21,616 bases of DNA from an uncultured Rubrobacteraceae bacterium (GTDB lineage Bacteria > Actinomycetota > Rubrobacteria > Rubrobacterales > Rubrobacteraceae): assembly GCA_902806015.1 (NCBI GenBank), contig CADCUZ010000151.1:1-21616 (forward strand), written 5' to 3'. The position numbers and the translations under genes are program-made. Shown in pieces: positions 6,223-14,056 of this stretch. The number at the start of each line of letters is the position of its first letter. Position 1 is the stretch's first letter. The notes under the pieces are model-generated. The model was given only the letters and a program-made list of their open reading frames with translations. It was not told the origin of the DNA and did no database searches.

Positions 6223-6581
6223 GCATCCTTCTTCGGATCCCCTCCGCCTTCGGGGCCGCAGAAGACGACCCAGACGACGAGGTCGTCGGTAAAGTCCTCG
6301 AAGCGGTGCTCGACGCCCGCCGGGGCGAACAGGGCGTCGCCGGGCCCGAACGGGTGGCGGTCCGGCCCGTTCACGAACCGACCGCTGCCGCTTACCACGA
6401 AGTACAGCTCGTCCCTGGTATGGGGCTCCTGCGGATCGTGCCCGCGCGGGGCGTAGACCTCGACCTCCGCACTCCCGTGCCCTAGCACCTTCGCGAACCG
6501 CTCGCCGCCCTGGCCGGACAGCCGTTCGAGGGCCCCCGCGATCGTGGCCCGACGCCCCCGGGCCCTTGCCCCTCCGCTCAT
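6219..6581 (-). CDS. Single-domain cupin protein
   Basis: A 120-residue cupin when started at ATG 6579-6581, which overlaps the preceding stop codon as ATGA; a longer frame to 6650 would lie within the upstream gene. Cupin motif 1 is seen in GHDPQEPHTRDELYFVVSGS (H54, E58; the usual first His pair is only partly kept), and motif 2 in FGPGDALFAPAGVEHRFEDF (H92). The short acidic end follows VVWVVFCGPEGG. Such proteins are metal-binding beta-barrels used as small enzymes or sensors; the substrate is unknown. Translational coupling to the GNAT gene before it and to the DUF1272 remnant after it shows they were expressed together. Confidence 0.85.
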   Translation of the reverse strand: MSGGARARGRRATIAGALERLSGQGGERFAKVLGHGSAEVEVYAPRGHDPQEPHTRDELYFVVSGSGRFVNGPDRHPFGPGDALFAPAGVEHRFEDFTDDLVVWVVFCGPEGGGDPKKDA

Positions 6582-7201
6582 CGCGCCCACCCTTCCCTCT
6601 CGCGGATGTTCTCCAGCCGCCGCCGCAGGTTCCCCTCTACGTCTGGCCACTCGTCGTCGGTGATGCTGTAGTAGGCAGAGTCGCGCACGCCTCCGTCGGG
6701 CAAGAGCATGTGTTTGCGGAAGATGCCCTCAAACTTCGCCGGGAGCGCGGCGATAGCGTTGCGGGAGCGTTCGTTGCGCCGGTCGGTCTTGAGCTCGACC
6801 CTCATGCAGCCGAGGTTGCCGAAGGCGTGCCCCAGCATCAGCAGCTTGGCCTCGACGTTCGCTCCCGTCCCCCAGCGCGCCGACGCGAGCCAGGTCCACC
6901 CGATCTCGAGCCCCCGATGCCCGGGACGCAACGCGAGGTAGCGGGTGCTGCCGATGGGCTCCCCGGTTCGGGCGTCGAGGATGGCGAAAGCCCCCTCGGT
7001 CCCGTCCTCGGAACGGCTTACGGCGTCCTCTATCCACCGGCCGAATTCCTCACGGTTCTGGGCGGTCCCGTACTGGAGCCAGCGCCAGATCCTCGCGTCT
7101 TGCGCCGCCCGAAAGAGGCCGCCTTCGTGGCGTCGTGCCAGCGGCTCCAGCCGCACGATCTCGCCCTGGAGGATGCCCGTCAGCTTCTTCCACACGTCCA
7201 T
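6578..7201 (-). CDS. GNAT N-acetyltransferase, RimJ/RimL type
   Basis: A 207-residue protein with the RimJ/RimL-like GNAT fold. It begins ILQGEIVRLEPLARRHEGGL, has the acetyl-CoA-binding core around GLEIGWTWLASARWGTGANV (the W/Q-G-x-G-like turn is RWGTGAN) and the following helix, and ends the core with LKTDRRNERSRNAIAALPAK and DSAYYSITDDEWPDV, the usual Y-S-I-x-x-x-E-W-P finish. It transfers an acetyl group from acetyl-CoA to an amine on a protein or small molecule, unknown here. The ATG at 7199-7201 has AGAGGAG directly upstream. It is the first gene of the coupled GNAT-cupin-DUF1272 set. Confidence 0.9.
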   Translation of the reverse strand: MDVWKKLTGILQGEIVRLEPLARRHEGGLFRAAQDARIWRWLQYGTAQNREEFGRWIEDAVSRSEDGTEGAFAILDARTGEPIGSTRYLALRPGHRGLEIGWTWLASARWGTGANVEAKLLMLGHAFGNLGCMRVELKTDRRNERSRNAIAALPAKFEGIFRKHMLLPDGGVRDSAYYSITDDEWPDVEGNLRRRLENIREREGWAR

Positions 7202-7487
7202 CTCCTCTTCTTAAGGACGAACAAGCCCCACCCCACAACGTCTCCGACCGCCAGCGACGGACCACCGGGCGCCATCCTGCGCGAACGCCGGGCTCTCTCT
7301 GAGGGCCCACCTCCTCTGCCCCAATGAAGGCCGCGGCGGGCACGTCCTCCGCGGTCGTGGCTCTCATCGGCACCGCACGTTCCTCACCCGAGCGCCCATG
7401 TCGGCCATGTTAGACACGATGCGGACCCTCTGCCAGGTCCGTTAGGGTGTATTCTGACCAGACCATTGAGACTGGGGGTCTGGGAGG
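7202..7487. other. Intergenic region between divergent GNAT and MocR remnant, with weak GNAT-like fragment and operator-like repeat
   Basis: On the minus strand, ATG 7371-7373 opens a frame beginning MPMRATTAEDVPAAAFIG, which looks like the first helix of another GNAT protein, but similarity fades within 20 residues; a gene stub is possible. Near the MocR start are TATTCT (7450-7455, -10-like) and the inverted repeat CCAGACC (7458-7464) / GGTCTGG (7477-7483), separated by 12 bp, a plausible binding site for a GntR-type dimer. Both are weak signals. Confidence 0.3.
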
Positions 7488-8960
7488 GTGGCGAAGAGGG
7501 CCGCGGAGGTGGCGGCCTACATAGCGTTGGACCCTTCCTCGGGCACACCGTTCTACCGGCGGCTCTACGAGGGGATGCGGGCGGAGATCCCCTCGGGCCG
7601 GCTCCCGGTGCGGGCGCGGCTGCCCTCGACGCGGGCGATGGCCGCGGGGCTTGGGGTCTCCCGCACGACCGTGGTGGCGGCCTTCGATCAACTGCTCGCC
7701 GAGGGCTACCCATAGGGGAAGACGGGCGCAGGGACCTTCGTGTCCCCTTCCTTCCCGGACGACTTGCTAGGCGTGGGGGACGGGACGCGTCCGCAGGCCG
7801 GCCCGCGGCGGTCGCGAGTTGAGGCGGCGCGGGGCGGTGATGGCAGCGACGCCGACGTCGGTCGCGAGGGACAGGGGGACTCCCCGCGCGTTCCGGCCGG
7901 GGGTCCCGGCGACGGAACGGTTTCCCTTTGGGGTGTGGCGGCTGGCCGGGAGGGTGTTGCGACGACCTGCGGCGGGGTTGCTCGGGTACGGGGAGCCGGC
8001 GGGATACGGCCCGTTGCGGCGCGAGATCTCCGACCACCTCGGCCCGGCGCGGGCGGTGCGAGCCCGGATGGGTGATAGTCGTCTCGGGCTCCCTGCAGGC
8101 GCTGGACCTTTGCGCGCGCGTGCTCCTGGACCCGGGCGACGCGGCCTGGATCGAGGAGCCGGGCTACCGGGGCGCCAGGGCCGCGCTCCTGGGCGTCGGC
8201 GCGGCGCTCGTGCCCGTACCCGTGGACACCGAAGGGCTAGACGTGGCCGCGGGCGTCAGGCGCGCTCCCCGCGCGCCTCGCGTGCGTGACGCCCTCGCAC
8301 CAGTACCCGCTTGGGGTCACGATGAGCCTCGCCAGGCGGCTGGAGCTTCTGCGTTGGGCGGGGCGCCCTTTTGCATGGGTCCTGGAGGACGACTACGACT
8401 CGGAGTACCGCTACTCCGGCCGGCCCCTCGAAGCCCTGCAGGGGTTGGACACGGAGGGTCGGGTTATCTACGTCGGCACTTTCAGCAAGGTGCTCTTCCC
8501 GTCGCTTAGGCTCGGCTACCCCGTCCTCCCGCCGGACCTCGTGGACGCCTTCACCGCGGCCCGCTAGCTCTCCGACCGGCAGCCGCCGGGGTTGGATCAA
8601 GTCGTGCCCGCGCACTTTATGGCGGAGGGCCACTTCGCCCGCCACGTCCGCCGCATGCGCTCCCTCTACGCCGAACGGCAGGTGCTGCTCGTGGAGGAGG
8701 GCGGCAGGCGACTTCTCCGGCCTCCTCGATGTCCCACCCGCCGGCGCGGGCATGCACCACCTCGTGGGCCGGCTGCCGGCAGCCGAAGACGATCGCGAAG
8801 CATCCCCCCGCGCCGCCGAGCTGGGCGTGGAGGCGCCCCCCATCTCGCTCTACGGTGAGCCGCCCGACGGCCGCGACGGCCTCATGCTCGGCTACGCGGG
8901 CGCAGAGAGGCCGAGATCCGGCAAGGAGGCGTGCGCCGTCTCGCGAAGGAGCTGGAATAG
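7488..8960 (+). pseudogene. MocR/PdxR-type GntR-aminotransferase regulator, heavily frameshifted
   Basis: The interval has the length (about 490 codons) and domain order of a MocR regulator, spread over all three frames. A winged-helix GntR domain comes first (SSGTPFYRRLYEGMRAEIPS, LPSTRAMAAGLGVSRTTVVA), then a type I aminotransferase domain: WVIVVSGSLQALDLCARVLL, VTPSHQYPLGVTMS, EDDYDSEYRYSGRPLEALQG and TFSKVLFPSLRLGY with the PLP-binding lysine. Lesions visible are TAG at 7713-7715, TAG at 8565-8567, and frame changes near 7810, 8065, 8275, 8715 and 8910; the original stop is TAG 8958-8960. MocR proteins use PLP as a cofactor or ligand to control genes such as those for PLP synthesis, GABA or taurine use. 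No likely target gene remains nearby. Confidence 0.85.
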
Positions 8961-9035
8961 GTGTCAGGCTTCGGGCTTAGGGGAATGTAAACACGAAAAG
9001 TACCGCGCATAAACGATACCGGCGGAGGGGTTTTC

Positions 9036-9908
9036 GTGGGGACGACAGCCGTCAGACAAAAAGCTGGCGGCCGATACCCGGACCCGATGCCTAAAATCAA
9101 GGGAGAAAACGTGGTGGAAAGCAGGCACTTTGGCGTGTCCATGTGGTACCGGGAGATCGGCGAGGGGACGGCGGACCCGCTCCTCTTGCTGCACGCCTTC
9201 CCGCTCAACGGCAAGATGTTCGAGCCCCAGATTGAGGCCCTCTCCGCCGACCGGCGCGTGATCCTGCCGGACTTCCCCGGTTTCGGTCGGTCCCCCCGCA
9301 CTCCCGCCCAACCAGACGTGGGCTACTACGCTGGGTGCGTGCGGGGCCTTCTGGACAGGTTGGACATCCCGCGTGTCGTGGTGGGGGGCGTCTCGATGGG
9401 CGGGTACGTCGCCTTCGAGTGCGTGAGGTCTTTTCCGGAGAGGATTTCCGGCCTCGTGCTGGCGAACACCCGCCCCGACCCGGACTCCGAGGAGATCCGG
9501 TCCGCCCGCAAGGAGATGGCCCTCCGGGTCGCCAAGGACGGGATCGGGATCCTCCCGGGCCTCCAGATGGAGCGCCTCCTCTCCCCCCATACCCGCGAGA
9601 ACGACGGGGGGTTGGTGGAGAAGGTGCGCGCCATCATCCTGGAGAACACCCCCGCCGGTGCCGTCGCCGCCCTCGGCGCCATGCGCGAGCGGCCGGACTC
9701 GACCGCGACCCTCGGCGAGATAGCCGTCCCGACCCTCGTCATCGGCGGCGAGGACGATTCCATCTCCTCCCCGAAAGCGATGGGCGAGATGGCCGAGAAG
9801 ATACCCGGCTCGCGCCACGTGACCCTCCCCAACGTTGGCCACCTCTCGAACCTCGAAAACCCGGACGGCTTTAACGGGGCCGTTAGGATGCTCCTAGGGG
9901 AGATGTAG
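9036..9908 (+). CDS. Alpha/beta hydrolase (enol-lactonase/esterase-like)
   Basis: A 290-residue alpha/beta-hydrolase fold protein. The nucleophile is S120 in VVVGGVSMGGYVAFE (GxSxG), the oxyanion motif is LLLLHAFPLN, and the acid and histidine are D240 or D241 in VIGGEDDSISSP and H269 in LPNVGHLSNLENP. The strand DFPGFGRSP is standard. The overall layout resembles 3-oxoadipate enol-lactonase (PcaD-like), but no aromatic-degradation genes are nearby, so the substrate is open. GTG 9036 has GGCGGAGGGG five bases upstream. A second GTG at 9111 (codon 26) has AAGGGAG five bases upstream and would give the usual N-terminus (VESRHFGVSMWYREIG), so a 265-residue product is equally likely. It starts 75 bp after the MocR remnant. 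Confidence 0.9.
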   Translation: MGTTAVRQKAGGRYPDPMPKIKGENVVESRHFGVSMWYREIGEGTADPLLLLHAFPLNGKMFEPQIEALSADRRVILPDFPGFGRSPRTPAQPDVGYYAGCVRGLLDRLDIPRVVVGGVSMGGYVAFECVRSFPERISGLVLANTRPDPDSEEIRSARKEMALRVAKDGIGILPGLQMERLLSPHTRENDGGLVEKVRAIILENTPAGAVAALGAMRERPDSTATLGEIAVPTLVIGGEDDSISSPKAMGEMAEKIPGSRHVTLPNVGHLSNLENPDGFNGAVRMLLGEM

Positions 9909-9944
9909 GCGGCGGGACGGGTTTCTCGAACCGCGCCGGTCGGG

Positions 9945-9958
9945 TAGAATCCTGCCCC
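9945..9958 (+). promoter_or_regulatory. Candidate -10 box for a leaderless metallophosphoesterase transcript
   Basis: TAGAAT at 9945-9950 lies eight bases before the GTG at 9959, and no ribosome site is present. This spacing fits a transcript beginning at or next to the start codon. No convincing -35 box is seen. Confidence 0.4.
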
Positions 9959-10825
9959 GTGACTACCCTGGTTCACGTGTCCGACCTCCACTTCGGGCGC
10001 CCCGCCGTCTCCGAGCGGCTCGACGCCCTCAGGGCGTTCATAGCAAACGTCGGGCCGGACGGCATCGCGATCTCCGGCGACCTGACGCAGCGGTGCACGA
10101 ACAGGGAGTTCTCGCAGGCGAGCGTCTACCTGAGCTCGCTGCGCGAGATAGCGCCCTACGTCGTCATCCCTGGCAACCACGATATACGTTGGCTCGGCGC
10201 GGTGGCCCGGAACCTGGGCTTCGCGGGGCTCCTACGCGAGCAGGCGCACAACTTCAAGTACTCGCGGTACCGCAGGCACATCTCGGACGACCTGAGCCCT
10301 TCGCTGGAGGTGCCGGGAGCGGTCGTAGCGGGCCTGAACACGGCGCACGGCATCTCGCGCGGGTCGCTCACCAGGCGGTTTCGGGACCTCGGTGTGATCG
10401 GGCACGTCAAGCACGCGGATATCGAGAGGGTAAGGTCGGCCTTCGGGGCGGCGGACCCGGGGGCGGCCAGGCTCGTCATGATCCACCACAACCCCATCCG
10501 CGGCGAGCTCTCCGGCCGCCACGGCCTGGCGAACACCGAGCAGGCCCTCCACGCCTTCTCGGACCTCGGTACGGAGCTCATCCTCTGCGGCCACGACCAC
10601 CAGGACGCCGTCCACACGATAGAGAAGGGCGCCCACGGCCTCGTCATCTCCACCGCCGGCACCATCTCCAACCGCATCAAACCCGGGCGGGCCTCCTCCT
10701 TCAACCTCGTCGAGATAAACGAAAACAACCTCCGCATCATCGCCCACTGCTGGAAGGTAGACGCGGGCTTCGTGCCCTCGGAAGACCGGGCTTTCCCCCG
10801 GCGGGCCCTCTCCCGTCCCACCTGA
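9959..10825 (+). CDS. Calcineurin-like metallophosphoesterase
   Basis: A 288-residue protein with all the metal-ligand motifs of the family in order: D9-x-H11 in VHVSDLHFGR, GDLTQR with D41, GNHD with N73 and H74, a His pair at H176-H177 in VMIHHNPIRG, and G-H-D-H at 211-214 (ILCGHDHQD). The dimetal site hydrolyses phosphoesters; this short cytoplasmic type (Icc/CpdA-like) includes cyclic-nucleotide phosphodiesterases and nucleotide hydrolases, which cannot be told apart from sequence. No signal peptide or membrane anchor. The start is GTG 9959, giving the family's usual beginning T-T-L-V-H-V-S-D; there is no ribosome site, but a TAGAAT box lies just upstream. It follows the hydrolase by 50 bp in the same direction. 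Confidence 0.93.
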   Translation: MTTLVHVSDLHFGRPAVSERLDALRAFIANVGPDGIAISGDLTQRCTNREFSQASVYLSSLREIAPYVVIPGNHDIRWLGAVARNLGFAGLLREQAHNFKYSRYRRHISDDLSPSLEVPGAVVAGLNTAHGISRGSLTRRFRDLGVIGHVKHADIERVRSAFGAADPGAARLVMIHHNPIRGELSGRHGLANTEQALHAFSDLGTELILCGHDHQDAVHTIEKGAHGLVISTAGTISNRIKPGRASSFNLVEINENNLRIIAHCWKVDAGFVPSEDRAFPRRALSRPT

Positions 10826-10846
10826 CCCCCGAGCCGGCCCCGACTG

Positions 10847-10852
10847 TATAAT
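10847..10852 (+). promoter_or_regulatory. Consensus -10 box TATAAT
   Basis: A perfect TATAAT, preceded by TG, stands 36 bp before the ATG of the 70-aa gene in very GC-rich surroundings. The upstream sequence has no good -35 box. AGGGAAGGG (10874-10882) then serves as ribosome site. It would drive the small gene independently of the metallophosphoesterase. Confidence 0.5.
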
Positions 10853-10888
10853 CCGGCGCAGAGGCGACCCGTCAGGGAAGGGACCACC

Positions 10889-11101
10889 ATGTGGAGCAGA
10901 CTGACCCGGGGCGGCGACGGACTGCCCCGCGAGAAGGTGGACGCCATAGTGCGCCTGATCGACCAGTACCTCTCCGAGGAGGCAAGCCTGCGCAACCTCC
11001 AGTCGGACAAGCAGACCATCCACCCTCGCGACCTGCCCCCGGACAAGCGAGAGGCGCTCATAGGCGAGATTTTCGAGCTCCTCAAAGACGCGCAGAGGTA
11101 G
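10889..11101 (+). CDS. Unrecognised 70-aa charged helical protein
   Basis: I do not recognise this protein. It has 70 residues, no cysteine, no membrane segment, and is rich in charged residues. The segments KVDAIVRLIDQYLSEEASLR and PDKREALIGEIFELLKDAQR read as two amphipathic helices joined by a linker with HPRDLPP, so a helical-hairpin dimer is plausible. ATG 10889 has AGGGAAGGG seven bases upstream and a consensus TATAAT further up, which argues for a real, separately expressed gene. No neighbour suggests a role: it lies between a metallophosphoesterase and a DUF4396 remnant. Confidence 0.65.
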   Translation: MWSRLTRGGDGLPREKVDAIVRLIDQYLSEEASLRNLQSDKQTIHPRDLPPDKREALIGEIFELLKDAQR

Positions 11102-11224
11102 GTCCCGGCCCCGTCGGCCGTCAGCGGCCAGCTTTTCGTTGGGGTCGCGGATGCCCTCCTAGTAGAGAACGTCGTCCCACCCCCTACCCTCTGATCTCCC
11201 GCGCAAGCTTAAGACCCCGCGCGG

Positions 11225-11590
11225 GGGTGCGCCATCGGCGGGGTGCTGGGTATGATGATAGGCACGGCGCTGGGGTGGGGCAACGTTGCCACGATCGTCC
11301 TGGCCGTGGCGCTGGCCTTCCTCGGCTACTCGCTGACGATGCTGCCGCTCCTGAGCTCCGGGATGGCGCTGGCGGTTCTGCCCCTGGCCTCCGCCTGCGA
11401 CGCGCTTCCGATCACCGTCATGGAGATCGTGGACAACCTCATCATGCTCGTCGTCCCCGGCGCGATGGGGGCGGACCTCGCGAGCCCCCTCCTCTTGGGG
11501 CCCTCGCGGTCGCCTTCGCCGCCGCCATCCCGTCAACCGCTACCTCATAGCCCGCGGAAAGGGCCTCGCCGTTGTCGACCAGCACCACCT
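11225..11590 (+). pseudogene. DUF4396 membrane protein remnant
   Basis: Three frames in succession spell the C-terminal part of a DUF4396 integral membrane protein. First IVLAVALAFLGYSLTMLPLL and CDALPITVMEIVDNLIMLVV (with the family's conserved acidic E-x-x-D-N in a membrane helix) and PGAMGADLASPLL; then, after a shift near 11497, GALAVAFAAAIP; then, after another near 11529, PVNRYLIARGKGLAVV with the usual N-R-x-L-I-A-x-G-K-G. The N-terminal helix region is missing and no ribosome site is present. About four membrane segments can be traced. Two frameshifts plus truncation indicate a dead gene. Confidence 0.75.
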
Positions 11591-11674
11591 ACATTGGGCC
11601 GGCAACCGTCGGCCCGGTCCTTGCGGGGGCATGGACGGTTCTGTGTGCGTGAGTGCCGCACAAGCGAGAAGGGG

Positions 11675-11694
11675 GCGTTCGCGCTACCGAACGC
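11675..11694 (-). terminator. Weak hairpin after the cox operon
   Basis: GCGTTCG (11675-11681) pairs with CGAACGC (11688-11694) around a 6-nt loop, 29 bp beyond the coxG stop on the minus strand. There is no T-run, so its role as operon terminator is tentative. Confidence 0.3.
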
Positions 11695-11722
11695 GCGCCC
11701 ACCGTGTTTCTTAGAGAGGTGC

Positions 11723-12562
11723 TTAGCTCCGCCTGCGGAAGAGCCAGACGAGGACGACGAGGACGCCGGCGCCGGCGAGCACGGGGACGAGCCGCTTGAG
11801 GATCGCGCCCTGGCTCGCGGCCCCCAGGTCGAAGGCCTCCGGCTCTTCGGCGGGTCCCCTGCCGGAGGCGCCTTGAGTAGTCGGCTGCTCGGTAGACGTG
11901 GTAGGGGCGCCCGCTGCGGCCTCGGACGAGCCTGAGACGACGGCCCCTTCCAGGGTGCCGCCGGCGGCGGTGACGGGGTCCTCGCTGCTGATGATCCTGC
12001 CGGCCGTGCCCCCGGCCCCCGCGGCGGGCGGCGCCGGGCTATCCGAGGTGGTTCCGACCGAGCCGTTTCCGGAGGCGGGTTCGGCGGCGGAGGCGGCCTC
12101 CGTGACGCCCGCGCCGGATCCGGAGATTTCGCGCTCCAGGCAGGCGGCGAACTGGTTGAGCATCTTCGTGGCCACGTCCTGGGCGATGCCCCTCCCGAAC
12201 TGGGCAGCCCGGCCGGTGAGCTTCATGTCCGTCTCGACGTTGACCTTCGTGTTGGCGCCCTCTTCTTGCAACGTGGAGATGATGGTGGCGGAGGCGGTTC
12301 CCTGGCCACGGGCGTCGCGTCCGGTGGCCTGGAGGACGGCGCGGTGGTTGGATTCGTCGGCCTCCTCGAACTTGACAGTGCCCTTGTAGCTGGCGGTTAT
12401 GGGGCCGATTTTGACCTTCATCGTGCCGTTGTACTCGCCGTCTGCCTTCTCCTCCTGGATCGCCGCCCCCGGCAGGCAGGGGGCTATCTTTTTCAGGTCT
12501 AGCATCGTGTTCCACGCGTCCTCTATCGGGGCGCTCACCGTGAACTGGTTGTTGATCTTCAT
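11723..12562 (-). CDS. coxG: CoxG-type SRPBCC protein with C-terminal membrane anchor
   Basis: A 279-residue protein in three parts. Residues 1-147 form a CoxG SRPBCC domain (FTVSAPIEDAWNTMLDLKKI, CLPGAAIQEEKADGEYNGTM, KVKIGPITASYKGTVKFEEA, then ETDMKLTGRAAQFGRGIAQD). Residues 148-252 are a low-complexity Ala/Gly/Ser/Thr/Pro/Glu linker. Residues 257-274 are one membrane helix (LVPVLAGAGVLVVLVWLF) followed by Arg-Arg-Arg-Ser, so the domain is tail-anchored facing the cytoplasm. CoxG is known to attach CO dehydrogenase to the membrane, and in mycobacteria has been linked to menaquinone handling. Here it would link the hydroxylase to the respiratory chain. ATG 12560-12562 has AGGAGGAGGAG upstream. 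It is last in the operon, 19 bp after mocA. Confidence 0.92.
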   Translation of the reverse strand: MKINNQFTVSAPIEDAWNTMLDLKKIAPCLPGAAIQEEKADGEYNGTMKVKIGPITASYKGTVKFEEADESNHRAVLQATGRDARGQGTASATIISTLQEEGANTKVNVETDMKLTGRAAQFGRGIAQDVATKMLNQFAACLEREISGSGAGVTEAASAAEPASGNGSVGTTSDSPAPPAAGAGGTAGRIISSEDPVTAAGGTLEGAVVSGSSEAAAGAPTTSTEQPTTQGASGRGPAEEPEAFDLGAASQGAILKRLVPVLAGAGVLVVLVWLFRRRS

Positions 12563-12581
12563 TGGATCTCCTCCTCCTGGG

Positions 12582-13214
12582 TCACCGCCTAATCTTATAA
12601 GCCCCCCCGGGCCCGCGCATCTTCCCTAGACGACGTAGATCTCCCCTCGTATCGACGTCGGCCGGGTGGGCCACCCCGTCGCACGGCACCTCGACCACGA
12701 GTCCCGGACGCCGCTGCAGCAAGCCCCTTGCCCCCTCGTCCCCGGAGAGCTCTTCTTCGAGCAACGGCCACACGCTCCGCGAGAACAGCACGGGGTTGCG
12801 CCTCCGCCCGCCGTAGGTCGCCACCGCCACCTCCGCCCCCTCCTCGAAGGCCGTCACGAGACGCTCCACCGCCCCCGCCCCGACGAACGGCTGGTCGGCG
12901 AGCAGCACCACCGCCGCCCGCGTCCCGGCTCGCACCGCCCGCAGCCCCGCCAGCACGGAGGTGGACTGCCCCCGATGCCAGCCCGGGTTCTCGACCGCCC
13001 TGACGCCGTGGGACGCGCAGATCCCGCGCAGCCCTCCGGCATCTGAGCCGAGCACCGCGACGGCCTCCTCAATGGGCGCGCCCCGCAGGTTCTCTAGGGT
13101 CGCCTCGATCAGGGGGCGCCCATCGAAGGGCGCCAGCAGCTTGTCCCCGCCGAAGCGGCTGCCGGCGCCCGCGGCGAGCAGGATGGCCGCGACGCCGTTG
13201 GGCGCGTCCGTCAC
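12582..13214 (-). CDS. mocA: Molybdopterin cytidylyltransferase (MocA-like)
   Basis: A 210-residue nucleotidyltransferase with the signature loop ILLAAGAGSRFGGDKLLAPF (about 11-30), the metal-binding VVLLADQPF (A-D-Q-P at 106-109), RRRNPVLFSR, GDEGARGLLQ and the final DVDTRGDL, as in MocA/MobA-like enzymes. MocA joins CMP to Mo-molybdopterin, giving the MCD cofactor that xanthine-oxidase-family hydroxylases require. Being inside the operon, it supplies the large subunit. GTG 13212-13214 overlaps the preceding stop codon as GTGA, so translation is coupled to the XdhC gene. Its first seven residues, MTDAPNG, are identical to those of the coxD product. The end runs eight or so residues past the family's usual finish. 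A MobA (GMP) activity is less likely in this setting. Confidence 0.9.
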   Translation of the reverse strand: MTDAPNGVAAILLAAGAGSRFGGDKLLAPFDGRPLIEATLENLRGAPIEEAVAVLGSDAGGLRGICASHGVRAVENPGWHRGQSTSVLAGLRAVRAGTRAAVVLLADQPFVGAGAVERLVTAFEEGAEVAVATYGGRRRNPVLFSRSVWPLLEEELSGDEGARGLLQRRPGLVVEVPCDGVAHPADVDTRGDLRRLGKMRGPGGAYKIRR

Positions 13215-14056
13215 CGGGCGCGTTCCCCGGCGGCCTGTCTCGCGTCGCGTTCGTCGGGGGAGGCTGGCATGTCCGGGTCGGAGGCGTGGATCGGGCCCGA
13301 ACGTTCCGCGAGGCGCCCACCCGAATGCCCGGTCCTGAGGGCGACGATCTCCGCCGTTATCGCGATGGCCGTCTCCTCGGGCGTGCGGGCCCCGACGTCG
13401 AGGCCTATGGGGCTGCTGATGCGGGCGAGCTGCTCGTCCCCGACGCCCTCCTCCGTCAGACGGGCCGTGCGGTTGTCGTGGGTGCGGCGGCTGCCCATCG
13501 CGCCGATGTAGCCCGCGGGGGTCTCAAGGGCCGCCTTCAGGACGGGAACGTCGAACTTGGGGTCGTGGGTGAGGACGCAGATCACGCTCCTGGCGTCCAC
13601 CTCCGCCGTCTTCAGGAACTCGTCGGGCCACGCCACGACGACCTCGTCGGCGCTCGGGAAGCGCTCGCGGGTGGCGAAGACGGCCCGGGCGTCGCAGACG
13701 ATCACCCGGTAACCCATGAACTTGCCGACCCGGGCAACCGCGCTCGCGAAGTCAATGGCCCCGAAGACGTACATCTTGGGCGGCGGGGCGAAGGACTGGA
13801 CGAAGACCGCCACGTCCTCCATCCGGCGCTGGCCGCGTGGGCCGTAGTGGACGGTGCCGGTCTTGCCGCCCTCCAGCATCCCGCGGGCTGTCTCGATCAC
13901 GGCCTTGTCCAACTCGTCGTTGCCGGCGCCGCCGACGTGGTCTTCGGAGGATACTAGCAGCTTGCTCCCCGTCCCCGGGCCGTCGATGACCGTTGCCACC
14001 GCGACGGGCGACTGCTCCGCGAGCGCCGCGTGCCAGCGGGAGAGCAGGTCTCCCAT
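13211..14056 (-). CDS. XdhC/CoxF-type maturation factor with Rossmann domain
   Basis: A 281-residue protein from ATG 14054-14056; the frame stays open upstream but only across the preceding gene. Residues 1-90 are an XdhC_CoxI-like domain, and 93-245 the XdhC Rossmann domain with MYVFGAIDFASAVARVGKFM (glycine-rich loop partly changed), VIVCDARAVFATRERFP, VLTHDPKFDVPVLKAAL, YIGAMGSRRT and SSPIGLDVGARTPEETAIAI. The final 35 residues are hydrophilic. XdhC proteins bind and protect the Mo cofactor, help its sulfuration and hand it to the apoenzyme. The first domain lacks the SGGCVE cysteine motif, which is present in the small partner encoded just upstream. The stop and start overlap by one base (TGATG), so the two proteins are made together. 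Confidence 0.9.
   Translation of the reverse strand: MGDLLSRWHAALAEQSPVAVATVIDGPGTGSKLLVSSEDHVGGAGNDELDKAVIETARGMLEGGKTGTVHYGPRGQRRMEDVAVFVQSFAPPPKMYVFGAIDFASAVARVGKFMGYRVIVCDARAVFATRERFPSADEVVVAWPDEFLKTAEVDARSVICVLTHDPKFDVPVLKAALETPAGYIGAMGSRRTHDNRTARLTEEGVGDEQLARISSPIGLDVGARTPEETAIAITAEIVALRTGHSGGRLAERSGPIHASDPDMPASPDERDARQAAGERAR

Noticed and set aside
8256..9842. Long minus-strand frames (8256-8843, 8964-9842)
   Set aside because: Antisense to the MocR remnant and to the alpha/beta hydrolase, whose motifs are on the plus strand.
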